Shown: positions 15,953 to 23,991 of the stretch, piece after piece
Layout of the letters: every line of letters starts with the position of its first letter
Numbering within the stretch: position 1 is the stretch's first letter
From: CAWBRT01 sp050015355
Lineage (GTDB): Bacteria > Acidobacteriota > Terriglobia > Terriglobales > Acidobacteriaceae
Reading direction: 5' to 3'
DNA length: 30,306 nt
NCBI GenBank assembly: GCA_050015355.1
Contig: JBEKBO010000048.1
Location: forward strand, 1 to 30,306
Position numbers and translations under genes: made by a program
Notes under the pieces: generated by a model
The model's input: only the letters and a program-made list of their open reading frames with translations
What the model was told of the DNA's origin: nothing
The model's database searches: none

Positions 15953-16873
15953 CTACTTAAGGACAGGCATCAGTTGCCGCAACAAAGTGATTACCGCAGG
16001 GCCGAGGATTACGACCATCAAAGCGGGAAAAATGAAGAACACGAGCGGCGGCACCATTTTGACGCTTGTCTTGGCGCCCATTTCCTCAGCGCGTTGACGA
16101 CGCCGCACCCGCAGATCGTCCGCGTGCACGCGAAGCGATTGGGCAATACTGGTGCCAAAGCGTTCCGTCTGGATCAACATGGCAACAAGCGCCTTGATGT
16201 CGTCCAAGCCGGTCCGCCGCGCCAGTTCCCGGAGAGCGTCAATGCGGGTCTTGCCGAGACGCATCTCGAGATTCACCAACTGCAGTTCCTCGCTGAGCTC
16301 GCGGTGAGTAATGTGCAATTCCTGCGAGACTCGCAAGAGAGCTTGATCCAAGCCAAGCCCGGCTTCAATGCAGATGACGAGTAAATCCAGAGCATCGGGA
16401 AGCCCCTTCCGCAGCCGATGTTGGCGTGAGCGGACCCGCCAGCCAAGCCAAAGCTCCGGCAAGAGATAGCCCACGATCACCGCCATCAGCGGGAACATGA
16501 CCGGATTACTGCGATAGATTCCGGACGCAAACACCAAGGCAACAAGTGCGATGGGCAGCAGCACTTTGACGCCCCTCACCACAAACATTGCGTTCGGGCT
16601 GCGGTAGCCTGCTCGAATCACGAGGAGCCGCGAGGACGATTCCCTTCCTGAATTCGCCGGCAAGAACTTGCCGAGCGAAACCAGAGTGCCGCCGACTTTC
16701 CCCGTATGTTTTTCCACGAATCCTGTCTTGTCGGCCGCCGCCGCCGCGGAGGGTCTCAGGAACCGCGACAATCGTCCCGCGACGCCCACCCCGCTGGGAG
16801 CGAAGGCATAGAGCAAGGCCGCGGAAATCCCAACGATGGCGAGAAACGTGATTGTTGTTAAGGTCCACAGCAT
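15953..16873 (-). CDS. tadC: TadC inner-membrane platform protein (Flp pilus assembly)
   Basis: A 306-residue GspF/T2SSF-type membrane protein. It has an N-terminal helix (about 3-25), a helix pair near 105-145, the cytoplasmic T2SSF domain (about 155-275) and a C-terminal helix (about 275-300). The domain block L-P-D-A-L-D-L-L-V-I-C-I-E-A-G-L-G-L-D-Q and the R-R-R-Q-R-A-E-E-M-G-A-K segment are typical of TadC. With TadB it forms the platform that couples the CpaF ATPase to pilin extrusion. The ATG at 16873 has AAGGAG 8 bases upstream. It starts 22 bp after tadB stops, in one operon. Confidence 0.92.
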   Translation of the reverse strand: MLWTLTTITFLAIVGISAALLYAFAPSGVGVAGRLSRFLRPSAAAAADKTGFVEKHTGKVGGTLVSLGKFLPANSGRESSSRLLVIRAGYRSPNAMFVVRGVKVLLPIALVALVFASGIYRSNPVMFPLMAVIVGYLLPELWLGWRVRSRQHRLRKGLPDALDLLVICIEAGLGLDQALLRVSQELHITHRELSEELQLVNLEMRLGKTRIDALRELARRTGLDDIKALVAMLIQTERFGTSIAQSLRVHADDLRVRRRQRAEEMGAKTSVKMVPPLVFFIFPALMVVILGPAVITLLRQLMPVLK

Positions 16874-16895
16874 GTTCTTTTCTCCTTGCCCTTCC

Positions 16896-17864
16896 TCAGA
16901 CCTCTATGTGAATGATCTTCCAGATGATGACGGAACCGATGCACTGGTTCACCACCGCAATCGCAAGAGCTATCAAGCCTCTGTGATCCTCGAAAAGCAC
17001 CCGCACGTACGCCGGGTTGATAATCCCGAGGAGGCACATCATGACCGGAGGCAGGGCGATGAGAATTCCGGCTGTCAATTTGCCCTGGGCCGTCTTCACG
17101 CTTACTTCGCGATACAGCCTGAAACGCTCGCGGATCACGCGCGACAGTCCGTCAAGAATCTCCGCCAAGTTTCCGCCCGTCTCGCGCTGAACCAGCAGGG
17201 CCGTAACAAAGAACCGGACGTCGATCAAAGGGACCCGCTCCGCCAGGTTGAGGAGTGCGTCGCGGATGGGTATGCCAAAATTCTGCTCGTCGAACGTCTT
17301 GCGGAATTCGCCGGCGATCGGCTCGGATGTCTCCTTGCCGATCATTTCCAGGCCGGTGGTGAAAGCATGCCCGGCACGAACTGCGCGGCCAAGCAGATCC
17401 AGAGCTTCGGGGAAGTGCTCTTCAAACTTCCGCAGGCGCTTGCGGCGCTTCCAGGCGGCAAGCACAAATGGCATCGCGCCAGCCACCACGCCCACGGCAA
17501 TCGGCGCACCCGGAAATCGGGAAATCGTGTGTGCCGCAATTACGTAGCCGGTCAGAGCGAACACGCCGCACAGCAGAAAGAATTTGCCTGGTTTGACCTT
17601 CATTCCAGCTTGTGTCAGAAAAATCTGGAAGCGCCCGAACCAGGACCACCGGGTCATCCACCGGTGGATCAGAGGAACGCTGCTGAGCATCTCGTCGCGA
17701 AGCAGTTTCAGCCCAAGCGAGCCCCCGCGCCGCTCTGCCTTCATCACCGCTTCCATCCGCCGACGAATCACGTCCTGGCGGTTGTCCGTCGAGGCAAGCA
17801 GCGAGATGAGAAGCACGATTACGGCAACGACCGCAAACGTGAGAACGGAGATCATGAGCGCCAT
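16896..17864 (-). CDS. tadB: TadB inner-membrane platform protein (Flp pilus assembly)
   Basis: A 322-residue T2SSF-domain membrane protein and partner of TadC. An N-terminal helix (about 3-25), a helix pair at about 95-140, the cytoplasmic domain with F-P-E-A-L-D-L-L-G-R-A-V-R-A-G-H (about 155-170) and V-Q-R-E-T-G-G-N-L-A-E-I-L (about 222-234), and two C-terminal helices are visible. The ATG at 17864 follows AAAGGAG 7 bases upstream; the longer frame to 17885 starts before that ribosome site and was rejected. It lies between cpaF (81 bp) and tadC (22 bp). Confidence 0.92.
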   Translation of the reverse strand: MALMISVLTFAVVAVIVLLISLLASTDNRQDVIRRRMEAVMKAERRGGSLGLKLLRDEMLSSVPLIHRWMTRWSWFGRFQIFLTQAGMKVKPGKFFLLCGVFALTGYVIAAHTISRFPGAPIAVGVVAGAMPFVLAAWKRRKRLRKFEEHFPEALDLLGRAVRAGHAFTTGLEMIGKETSEPIAGEFRKTFDEQNFGIPIRDALLNLAERVPLIDVRFFVTALLVQRETGGNLAEILDGLSRVIRERFRLYREVSVKTAQGKLTAGILIALPPVMMCLLGIINPAYVRVLFEDHRGLIALAIAVVNQCIGSVIIWKIIHIEV

Positions 17865-17945
17865 TGCGAACTCCTTTTCAACCAACCAATCCGAAAGGAA
17901 ACTGGTTGCTGGTGACGCAGACTTGTTGCTGCCATGAACGACTTC

Positions 17946-19244
17946 CTAGTGAACGCGCGGTGGTTCAAACATGGACGAGGCAAGCTGAATGCCGGTGACC
18001 AGCAGACGCTCCGAGAACTTGGGGCGGATACCCGTGGCCACGAATTCGCCGAGTACCTCTCCGCTCTCCCGGATGCCCTGTTTCTGAAAGACAAAAATGT
18101 CTTGCATGGTCACGATTTCTTTTTCCATGCCGGTGATTTCTGCCAGGTTCGTTACCCGGCGAGTTCCGTCGCTGAGACGACTGACCTGGACAACCACGTC
18201 GATTGCCGAGGCGATCTGCCTGCGAATGGCAACCGTTGGAATGTTGAGGTTGGACATCGCCACCATGGTTTCCAACCGGCTGAGGGCATCGCGAGGGGAA
18301 TTCGAGTGCACGGTCGTCAGCGATCCATCGTGACCGGTGTTCATTGCTTGCAGCATGTCGAGCGCTTCCTCGCCACGAACTTCGCCCACGATGATCCTGT
18401 CGGGGCGCATTCGCAACGAATTGATCATGAGCTGCCGCTGATGGATGGCGCCCTTGCCTTCGATGTTGGATGGGCGGGTTTCCAGCCGAACGACGTGTTC
18501 CTGGTGAAGCTGCAACTCGGCCGCGTCCTCGATCGTTACGATTCGTTCGCGGTCGGAAATAAAAGAGGACAGAACATTGAGCAGCGTCGTCTTGCCGGCG
18601 CCGGTGCCGCCTGAAACAAGAATGTTGAGACGTGCTTTTACGCACCCCTTCAGCAGGTCCAGCATAGGCTGGGTCAAAGTCTTATTGGCGACCAAATCCT
18701 CCGCATTCAATCGTTCCCGCCCGAATCGCCGGATTGAGAGGCATGGGCCATCGACCGCCAGCGGCGGAATGATGGCATTGACGCGCGAGCCGTCGGCAAG
18801 GCGGGCGTCAACCATGGGGGAAGATTCATCCACCCGGCGCCCGATAGCGGAAACAATCCGTTCAATGACGCTCATCAGGTGGGTGTCGTCACGAAACTGG
18901 ACATTCGTCAGTTCCAGCATTCCCCTACGCTCGATGTAGACCTGCTTGTATGTGTTCACCAGGATGTCGGACACCGAAGGATCGGCCAGGAGTGGTTCCA
19001 GCGGGCCGAGACCGAAAACCTCGTCGAGCACCTCCTGCGCCAGCCGCTCTCGTTCCTGCAAGTTCATTGGCGTCGATTCCGCGGCGAGAATTGCTTCGAG
19101 GATCGGTCCGACTTCCCGGCGAACATCCTCCCGCTTGATTTCGTTCAGGCGATCGAGGTTGAGTTTCTGGATAAGCTTGCGATGAATCGCGGACTTCACT
19201 AGACCGAAATCCGTTCGTGTACCTGGCATGCCACTGGAGGACAT
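17946..19244 (-). CDS. cpaF: CpaF/TadA secretion ATPase (Flp pilus assembly)
   Basis: A 432-residue hexameric traffic ATPase of the VirB11/GspE superfamily that powers Flp pilus assembly at the cytoplasmic face. An N-terminal helical region (1-90) leads into the ATPase core. The Walker A motif G-G-T-G-A-G-K-T-T is at 212-220, the Asp box I-E-D-A at 238-241, Walker B R-I-I-V-G-E-V-R at 283-290, and the His box G-H-D-G-S-L-T-T-V-H at 304-313. All catalytic elements are intact. Its ATG abuts the cpaE stop codon with no intervening base, and its AGAGGTGG ribosome site lies inside the cpaE end, so the two are translationally coupled. Confidence 0.96.
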   Translation of the reverse strand: MSSSGMPGTRTDFGLVKSAIHRKLIQKLNLDRLNEIKREDVRREVGPILEAILAAESTPMNLQERERLAQEVLDEVFGLGPLEPLLADPSVSDILVNTYKQVYIERRGMLELTNVQFRDDTHLMSVIERIVSAIGRRVDESSPMVDARLADGSRVNAIIPPLAVDGPCLSIRRFGRERLNAEDLVANKTLTQPMLDLLKGCVKARLNILVSGGTGAGKTTLLNVLSSFISDRERIVTIEDAAELQLHQEHVVRLETRPSNIEGKGAIHQRQLMINSLRMRPDRIIVGEVRGEEALDMLQAMNTGHDGSLTTVHSNSPRDALSRLETMVAMSNLNIPTVAIRRQIASAIDVVVQVSRLSDGTRRVTNLAEITGMEKEIVTMQDIFVFQKQGIRESGEVLGEFVATGIRPKFSERLLVTGIQLASSMFEPPRVH

Positions 19245-20426
19245 CTATGCCACCTCTCTGGAAAATGAAAACAGTCCTAGCGGACCTCTCTTGGAAACGT
19301 TTTCGATCTCGATTCCGGCCACGTGGGCGGCGAGTTGACGATAACGGGTGTTGAGCACGTCATTGGGATTCTCAAGCAACGGTGTGCCGAGGTTCACCGC
19401 CTCGCTAACCTTTCGAAAATCATTCGGCAGGCAGGTGAAGACCGAATAGTTGCCATCCTTCTCGATGGCCCTTAACGTCTTTTCGTCTCCCTTGTGCCAG
19501 CGGTTGATGATGACGCGAGTCTGGCTTGGATCAATGCCGAGGCCTTTGAGAGCCAGTAATCGCCGTTCGAGCGTCCACAGTGCCGGCACACTGGCCTCCG
19601 CCACCACGAAAACCATTTTGGCCATCCGCAGCAGGGGGCTCCACTCGGAGGAGAATTGCGAACCGAGATCCGCCAGCACATAGTCAAAACTATTCTGTGC
19701 GACATTTACCACGCGCTCGAGCGGCGCAATGGGAATGGCATCCCATTCCTCGGACTGCATGGCTCCGCCAAGAATTTCCAGGTTCGTTTTATGGTGGGTC
19801 AACAGCCCTGCAAAAAAGTGACTGTCAAGGCGCTCCAGATTCGACACCGCGTCGCGAACACCAAAGCTGGGATTGAGATCAAGCAACAGATGAACATTGC
19901 CGAGCGGACGCGCAAAATCGAGCAGAACGGCGCGCTTCCGCGCGAACAAAGAGAGCTGAGCTCCCAAATTAACCGCAACCGTAGTCGTGCCGACGCCGCC
20001 CTTCGAGCCCATCACCACGATTAATTTTTCCTGGGATGGGCGCTCCCTGCCCGCGATCTCGTGAACGAACCGTGAAAGCATTTCCCGCAGCGCTCCGGAG
20101 CTGACGGGCTTGGGCAAAAAGTCCTGCACGCCGCTTCTCATCGCCTCCAGCAACAACTGGGGAGTTGGCGGAGAGGTCGCCGAGCACGCGACGAGCTTCA
20201 TCGCCGAGCTATGGCGCCGGAGATTCGCGCCGAATGCGAAATACGGATCTGGATCGCGCGGCAGATCCAGAAAAACAACGTCCGGCAACATCTCGGCCGA
20301 CTCGGGAACTTTGTCGCCGGAAACAGACCATTGCTTGACCGACTTCACAAGGCCGGTTTGCTCCAAGCAAGCCAGCAGTTGCGCCGCGCTCGATGCGTCT
20401 CCACTTGCTATTGCCGCTGTTAGCAT
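19245..20426 (-). CDS. cpaE: CpaE/TadZ pilus-localisation ATPase with receiver-like domain
   Basis: A 393-residue protein that in related systems places the Tad machine at the pole. A receiver-like domain (about 1-120) has V-V-F-L-D-L with Asp54 and L-P-K-P-V with Lys106 in the positions of a phosphoacceptor and its lysine. A ParA/MinD-type domain (about 134-375) has a deviant Walker A S-K-G-G-V-G-T-T-T (141-149) in which the usual second lysine is Thr; this is common in CpaE/TadZ but makes nucleotide hydrolysis uncertain. The ATG at 20426 follows GGGAG. It is directly joined to cpaF downstream. Confidence 0.92.
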   Translation of the reverse strand: MLTAAIASGDASSAAQLLACLEQTGLVKSVKQWSVSGDKVPESAEMLPDVVFLDLPRDPDPYFAFGANLRRHSSAMKLVACSATSPPTPQLLLEAMRSGVQDFLPKPVSSGALREMLSRFVHEIAGRERPSQEKLIVVMGSKGGVGTTTVAVNLGAQLSLFARKRAVLLDFARPLGNVHLLLDLNPSFGVRDAVSNLERLDSHFFAGLLTHHKTNLEILGGAMQSEEWDAIPIAPLERVVNVAQNSFDYVLADLGSQFSSEWSPLLRMAKMVFVVAEASVPALWTLERRLLALKGLGIDPSQTRVIINRWHKGDEKTLRAIEKDGNYSVFTCLPNDFRKVSEAVNLGTPLLENPNDVLNTRYRQLAAHVAGIEIENVSKRGPLGLFSFSREVA

Positions 20427-20487
20427 TGGCCGATTACCGCTCCCTTCAGAATGTTGTTCCCAAAAAAACAGCTTCTTTCACGCGCCT

Positions 20488-21915
20488 TCACTTTGCCGGG
20501 GCCATGGGTTGCCCCGTCGCAGAAGGCGTTAGAACGGGAACAGGAAACGCCGGCCCCTTCGGCGCATTCGCGGCCGAAAGTGGCTGCACGATGTGCGGCG
20601 TGACCACGACGAGCAGTTCATCCGTGCTCTTCTGCCGCGAACGGCTCTGGAACAGTTTCCCCAGTATCGGAATATCTCCAATGCCAGGAACTTTATTGAG
20701 CTGCTCAGTCACGCGATTGTCCATCAGGCCCGCAATGGCAAAGCTCTGCCCATCGGCGAGATCCATCTCCGATGAAACTCGTCGAGTGGAAAGCGCCGGG
20801 ATCGTGAACCCCTGGATGGTGAGCGCATTGGTAAAATCCAGCGAGCTGACTTCAGGCTGGACTTTCAGGTGGATGAGTCCGTCCAGGGTGAGAGTTGGCG
20901 TGAAGTTCAAGCGCACGCCAAACTCCTTGAACTGAATGGTGATTCCGGCAAAACCGCCCGAACCGCCGGTCGATTGGAGAATGGGAAAGGGGAATTCACC
21001 GCCGGCGAGAAAACTTGCTTCCTTCCCCGACGCGGTCAACAAATTCGGCTCGGCCAGAATTTCCAGAACATTATTTTGCTGGAGAGCCTGGATCGTCGCG
21101 GCCAAGTTGATATCCGGCCGAAGAAGAAAGATGTTCAACAAGTTGTTCAATCCAAGCGTGCTGTTTACCCCGTTTGACGCGTTCGTAAGCTGCGGCGGCG
21201 AGAACTGTTGCGTCGAAATCGTGCCAACATTCTTCGCGCCTGGAAGACTGAGGATATTGATTCCGAACTGGTTGAGAGCAACGCGGTTCACTTCGGCAAA
21301 TCGCACCTGAAGCATGATCTGCCCAGCCGGGGAAACCGGAGCTTGCAACAGGCTCGTGACCTTGGGACTGACGTTCTTTGCCAGTTCCACGATCTTATCG
21401 GCTACGGCTACGGAGGACACTCGCCCGGATAACATTATGGCATCCTTGGCGGTGTCCACCTTGACCGACTCGGCCGGGAACAGCGCATGAATTTTTGCGC
21501 TTAGCCCCAGGGCATCGGTATCCACCGTGACTTCAAAAGCCTGGCTCTGGTCCGCTTCGTCCCACAGGATAAGCGAAACGCCTCCTGGCGCCTTTCCGTT
21601 GATAACAATTTGGCGGGGGCTGATTACCACTGCCTCGGCAATGGTGGGATCAGCGACAGAAATCCTCTTGATCCGCGTAGGCGACGAAATCACCAGTGAA
21701 CGTCCGACGAGCAGGTGCAGACTCTGCGCCTCCGAGTCCTGAGGCTGATCCTTTGCTGTCGGCTCCGCGGCAGATTGCGCCTGTGGCATGCCTGGTTGAC
21801 CAATGGCTGTAGATTCCGACTGCTCAGCCGCGGACATCGGCGTACCGAGCATGAGACTGAGGGCGGCAACTCCGAGCCACATCATCAGTTGAAGTTTTCT
21901 GTATCGTTGGGACAT
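20488..21915 (-). CDS. cpaC: CpaC/RcpA outer-membrane secretin (Flp pilus)
   Basis: A 475-residue secretin that forms the outer-membrane channel for the Flp pilus. It has a signal peptide (about 1-30, cut near S-A-A-E), an N-terminal pilus domain (about 65-135, L-V-G-R-S-L-V-I), a BON domain (about 140-185) and the secretin domain (about 200-445), which includes V-P-G-I-G-D-I-P-I-L-G-K-L-F and V-V-V-T-P-H-I-V. A Pro-rich tail follows. ATG 21915 has AAGGAA 6 bases upstream and sits 22 bp after cpaB; the longer frame to 21963 would overlap cpaB and hide the signal peptide. It proves a two-membrane cell envelope. Confidence 0.94.
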   Translation of the reverse strand: MSQRYRKLQLMMWLGVAALSLMLGTPMSAAEQSESTAIGQPGMPQAQSAAEPTAKDQPQDSEAQSLHLLVGRSLVISSPTRIKRISVADPTIAEAVVISPRQIVINGKAPGGVSLILWDEADQSQAFEVTVDTDALGLSAKIHALFPAESVKVDTAKDAIMLSGRVSSVAVADKIVELAKNVSPKVTSLLQAPVSPAGQIMLQVRFAEVNRVALNQFGINILSLPGAKNVGTISTQQFSPPQLTNASNGVNSTLGLNNLLNIFLLRPDINLAATIQALQQNNVLEILAEPNLLTASGKEASFLAGGEFPFPILQSTGGSGGFAGITIQFKEFGVRLNFTPTLTLDGLIHLKVQPEVSSLDFTNALTIQGFTIPALSTRRVSSEMDLADGQSFAIAGLMDNRVTEQLNKVPGIGDIPILGKLFQSRSRQKSTDELLVVVTPHIVQPLSAANAPKGPAFPVPVLTPSATGQPMAPAK

Positions 21916-21937
21916 TTCGTTCCTTGCTGAACTCTCA

Positions 21938-22756
21938 CTAGTTGGCAAAGCTTTTGTTCTCATGCTTGGTGCCGGCGATGACTTCGATTACGTAGGGAGC
22001 CGGACCATGACTTACAGAGGCGTGTTTGGGCGCTGGAGCACCGGAAAAAAGCGTGGCCTCGAGGACCGCCGCCGGTTCCGTTACCTTGGTGTCGATCGTG
22101 TTCCGCAAAGCCAGTTGGATCTTTCCCTGTGTGCTGGCCATGGCGAGCTTCGCTGCTTCCGGCGGGGTAACCAGCAGGGTGATCACGGGAACGGTCTGCG
22201 GTTTCCCTTCGCGATCCTGCTCAATCTTCTGGCCGGCGGCGAGAACCCGAACGTTCTCAAGAATGGTCCGGGTGATGTTCTCATTGTTCGAATGGCTGCT
22301 TGCGAGCCGGCCGGTCACGAGAACGTCAACCATGGTTCCAGGAATGACGAACCCGGCGACTCCGACTACCTCGTTCACGGCAACGGAGAGCGCCCGCATT
22401 CCTTCGGGAATCGTAGCGGGCAGTCCCGCGCCTGATAGCCGCGAAGCCAGCTTGCTTTCGATGATGGGCTCATTGGCTGCAACCGGGGTGATCAAAGCGC
22501 GGCCCGCGCAGTCTTCGATCCGCGTGAACATGCCGGCGACAGGCGCGCTGGTTGGCCACGGAATAGTCCGGAGGTTGTTGGCATCAACGCGAGCGCCAAG
22601 TTGAAGCGGCGTCGCCGCCACCACAATCTGCTGCATGACAACAGGCTTGGGCATCGAGGCAGATGCTTTTTTGAATTGGTGATATACGAAGAAACTCATA
22701 GTAGCCGCAATTGCAATAGCGGCAGCCAATCCGATGATCAGTCGATTCCGATTCAT
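21938..22756 (-). CDS. cpaB: CpaB/RcpC pilus assembly protein
   Basis: A 272-residue protein with one N-terminal membrane anchor (about 6-25, I-I-G-L-A-A-A-I-A-I-A) and a periplasmic region. The region contains a SAF domain (about 45-110, with V-V-A-A-T-P-L-Q-L-G-A) and the RcpC/CpaB C-terminal domain (about 115-230, with F-V-I-P-G-T-M-V-D-V-L-V-T). It helps the secretin gate or assemble. ATG 22756 follows AAGGAG; the frame extending to 22807 overlaps tadV and is not needed. The start lies 26 bp inside the 3' end region of tadV, whose stop is at 22782. Confidence 0.92.
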   Translation of the reverse strand: MNRNRLIIGLAAAIAIAATMSFFVYHQFKKASASMPKPVVMQQIVVAATPLQLGARVDANNLRTIPWPTSAPVAGMFTRIEDCAGRALITPVAANEPIIESKLASRLSGAGLPATIPEGMRALSVAVNEVVGVAGFVIPGTMVDVLVTGRLASSHSNNENITRTILENVRVLAAGQKIEQDREGKPQTVPVITLLVTPPEAAKLAMASTQGKIQLALRNTIDTKVTEPAAVLEATLFSGAPAPKHASVSHGPAPYVIEVIAGTKHENKSFAN

Positions 22757-22781
22757 GGATACAATCTCCTTCGAGCCGGTG

Positions 22782-23318
22782 TTAGATAACTCCCCACCGG
22801 GTCGCACAGTAACAAATCACGGTGGCTATCGCAGCCGCCACTCCAAAAGGCAACTTCAGTAACTTCGGGTTATCCAGCGAAATTTCCGGATGAGAACGAA
22901 ATCCGAAAGAGAAGACTCCCCGGACAAGCACGACCATGTTGCGCAAGGTCGTCATAACCTGGCCGTTTCGAATGAGGTGCACTATCGCCATCAGCCCGCA
23001 TACGAGAACGCTGGCGAGCAAAGCAAGAAGAAACAAGAGCGGACCCAGGAACGCCCCGATGGCTGCCATCAACTTCCAGTCGCCGGCTCCCAGTCCCCGC
23101 TTCAGCACGAAAGGAAACAGGATGACCAATGCCAACCCAGCGCCTTCCAGCGACGCTTTGGCCCCCGGCCAGCCTGCGGCAAGGGCGTTTACCCCGATGC
23201 CGAGGGCTAGCGCGGGCACGGTGAGCCAGTTGGGAATCCTACGCGTGCGCCAGTCGGTCCACGCCGCAATCAACGTGACTGCAAGCGTACAGATCCAAAT
23301 GGTGTGAGCCGCGTTCAT
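22782..23318 (-). CDS. tadV: TadV/CpaA prepilin peptidase
   Basis: A 178-residue type IV prepilin peptidase of the short Flp type (A24), with about six membrane helices and no methyltransferase domain. Both catalytic aspartates are present: Asp22 in A-W-T-D-W-R-T-R-R-I-P-N and Asp80 in G-L-G-A-G-D-W-K-L-M. It cleaves the leader of Flp and the TadE/TadG pseudopilins after glycine. The ATG at 23318 has TGGAGA upstream. It follows flp after 177 bp that contain a strong hairpin, then runs directly into cpaB. Confidence 0.93.
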   Translation of the reverse strand: MNAAHTIWICTLAVTLIAAWTDWRTRRIPNWLTVPALALGIGVNALAAGWPGAKASLEGAGLALVILFPFVLKRGLGAGDWKLMAAIGAFLGPLLFLLALLASVLVCGLMAIVHLIRNGQVMTTLRNMVVLVRGVFSFGFRSHPEISLDNPKLLKLPFGVAAAIATVICYCATRWGVI

Positions 23319-23407
23319 CCAGTGATTCTCCAGTTATGCGAACGTGTTCGCTTCGCCGCGGTAAAGACCTTTGCTCATGTTCGGTAATCGCCGCGTGAGC
23401 GGAAGGG

Positions 23408-23445
23408 TTGAGGCCGCCGGAAGTTTTTTCCGCCTCAAGCGGCCT
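23408..23445 (-). other. Hairpin with two exclusive stems between flp and tadV
   Basis: One stem is AGGCCGC (23411-23417) with GCGGCCT (23439-23445) stacked on CGGAA/TTCCG (23418-23422 with 23428-23432). A competing stem is TTGAGGC (23408-23414) with GCCTCAA (23432-23438). It lies in the flp-tadV gap, where a hairpin can raise pilin over assembly-protein expression by partial termination or mRNA protection. On the minus strand there is an A-run in the loop but no T-tract after it, so it is not a simple terminator. Confidence 0.55.
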
Positions 23446-23495
23446 GCGGTTGTCAGGTATTGCTAGCCGCTGGCTAGCCGCAAGCGTTGGCTGTG

Positions 23496-23660
23496 TTAGG
23501 TTAGGTTCGTGGCTGCGTTGCTGAATACGTTCTTGATCGCCGTCGACATGGTACCGAGCGTAGCCGTCGCTGCCAGGGAAAGCAGAACCAGCAGCAAAGC
23601 GTACTCAGTCAGGTCCTGGCCTTCTTCTTCCTTCCAAAGCCGGATCAAAAGACTCTTCAT
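23496..23660 (-). CDS. flp: Flp-type pilin
   Basis: A 54-residue major pilin precursor of type IVc pili. A 14-residue basic leader ends in E-E-E-G. Cleavage is expected between Gly14 and Gln15, giving a mature start Q-D-L-T-E-Y with the conserved Glu5-Tyr6 pair of Flp pilins. The hydrophobic helix A-L-L-L-V-L-L-S-L-A-A follows, and a short polar C-terminus ends the protein. ATG 23660 has GAGAGGA upstream; the longer frame to 23741 adds residues before the leader and was rejected. It is the first gene of the core assembly cluster and follows a 331-bp gap that probably carries its own promoter. Confidence 0.94.
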   Translation of the reverse strand: MKSLLIRLWKEEEGQDLTEYALLLVLLSLAATATLGTMSTAIKNVFSNAATNLT

Positions 23661-23991
23661 TCTCTGTCCTCTCAGGTGATGTAAGCTAAGCAACACGAAA
23701 GCATCGTGCCGCCCGCCTTTCATAAGCATTTGAGACGCCACTCTGCACCAAACACACCGCCAGCGGCTAAGTACCTGAAAAACCCGAGGTTGCTGGAGCG
23801 GTCAATGTGGAATCGCAAACTTGATTTCCTATAGTGGCGAAAGCGTTACAGATTGGTCACACTTCCTTAATTCTGTTCGTGCGGTTTGGTGACACTTGAG
23901 AGGTGAAGCACAAAGCGTTCAAAAAAAAATGCGGCAAGGCGCGCAACGGCGGGCGCACGGGACGGCGATTATTGTTTGGCGATTGCGGGTA
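23661..23991 (-). promoter_or_regulatory. 331-bp gap upstream of flp, probable promoter region
   Basis: No gene is supported here. A run of nine T on the minus strand (23921-23929) lies 62-70 bases past the stop of the upstream gene, next to a GC-rich stretch, and may be a weak terminator; only a 4-bp stem is apparent. Further toward flp I see no convincing -35/-10 pair. Its size and position suggest separate control of pilin expression. Confidence 0.4.

Noticed and set aside
16836..17915. Plus-strand open frame of 359 codons opposite tadB/tadC
   Set aside because: Antisense shadow; His/Arg/Asn-rich with no domain.
23661..23741. Sigma-54-like promoter (GGCACG...) on the minus strand just upstream of flp
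   Set aside because: The -12 GC dinucleotide is missing at the needed spacing (TTTC instead of TTGC), so the match is not good enough.
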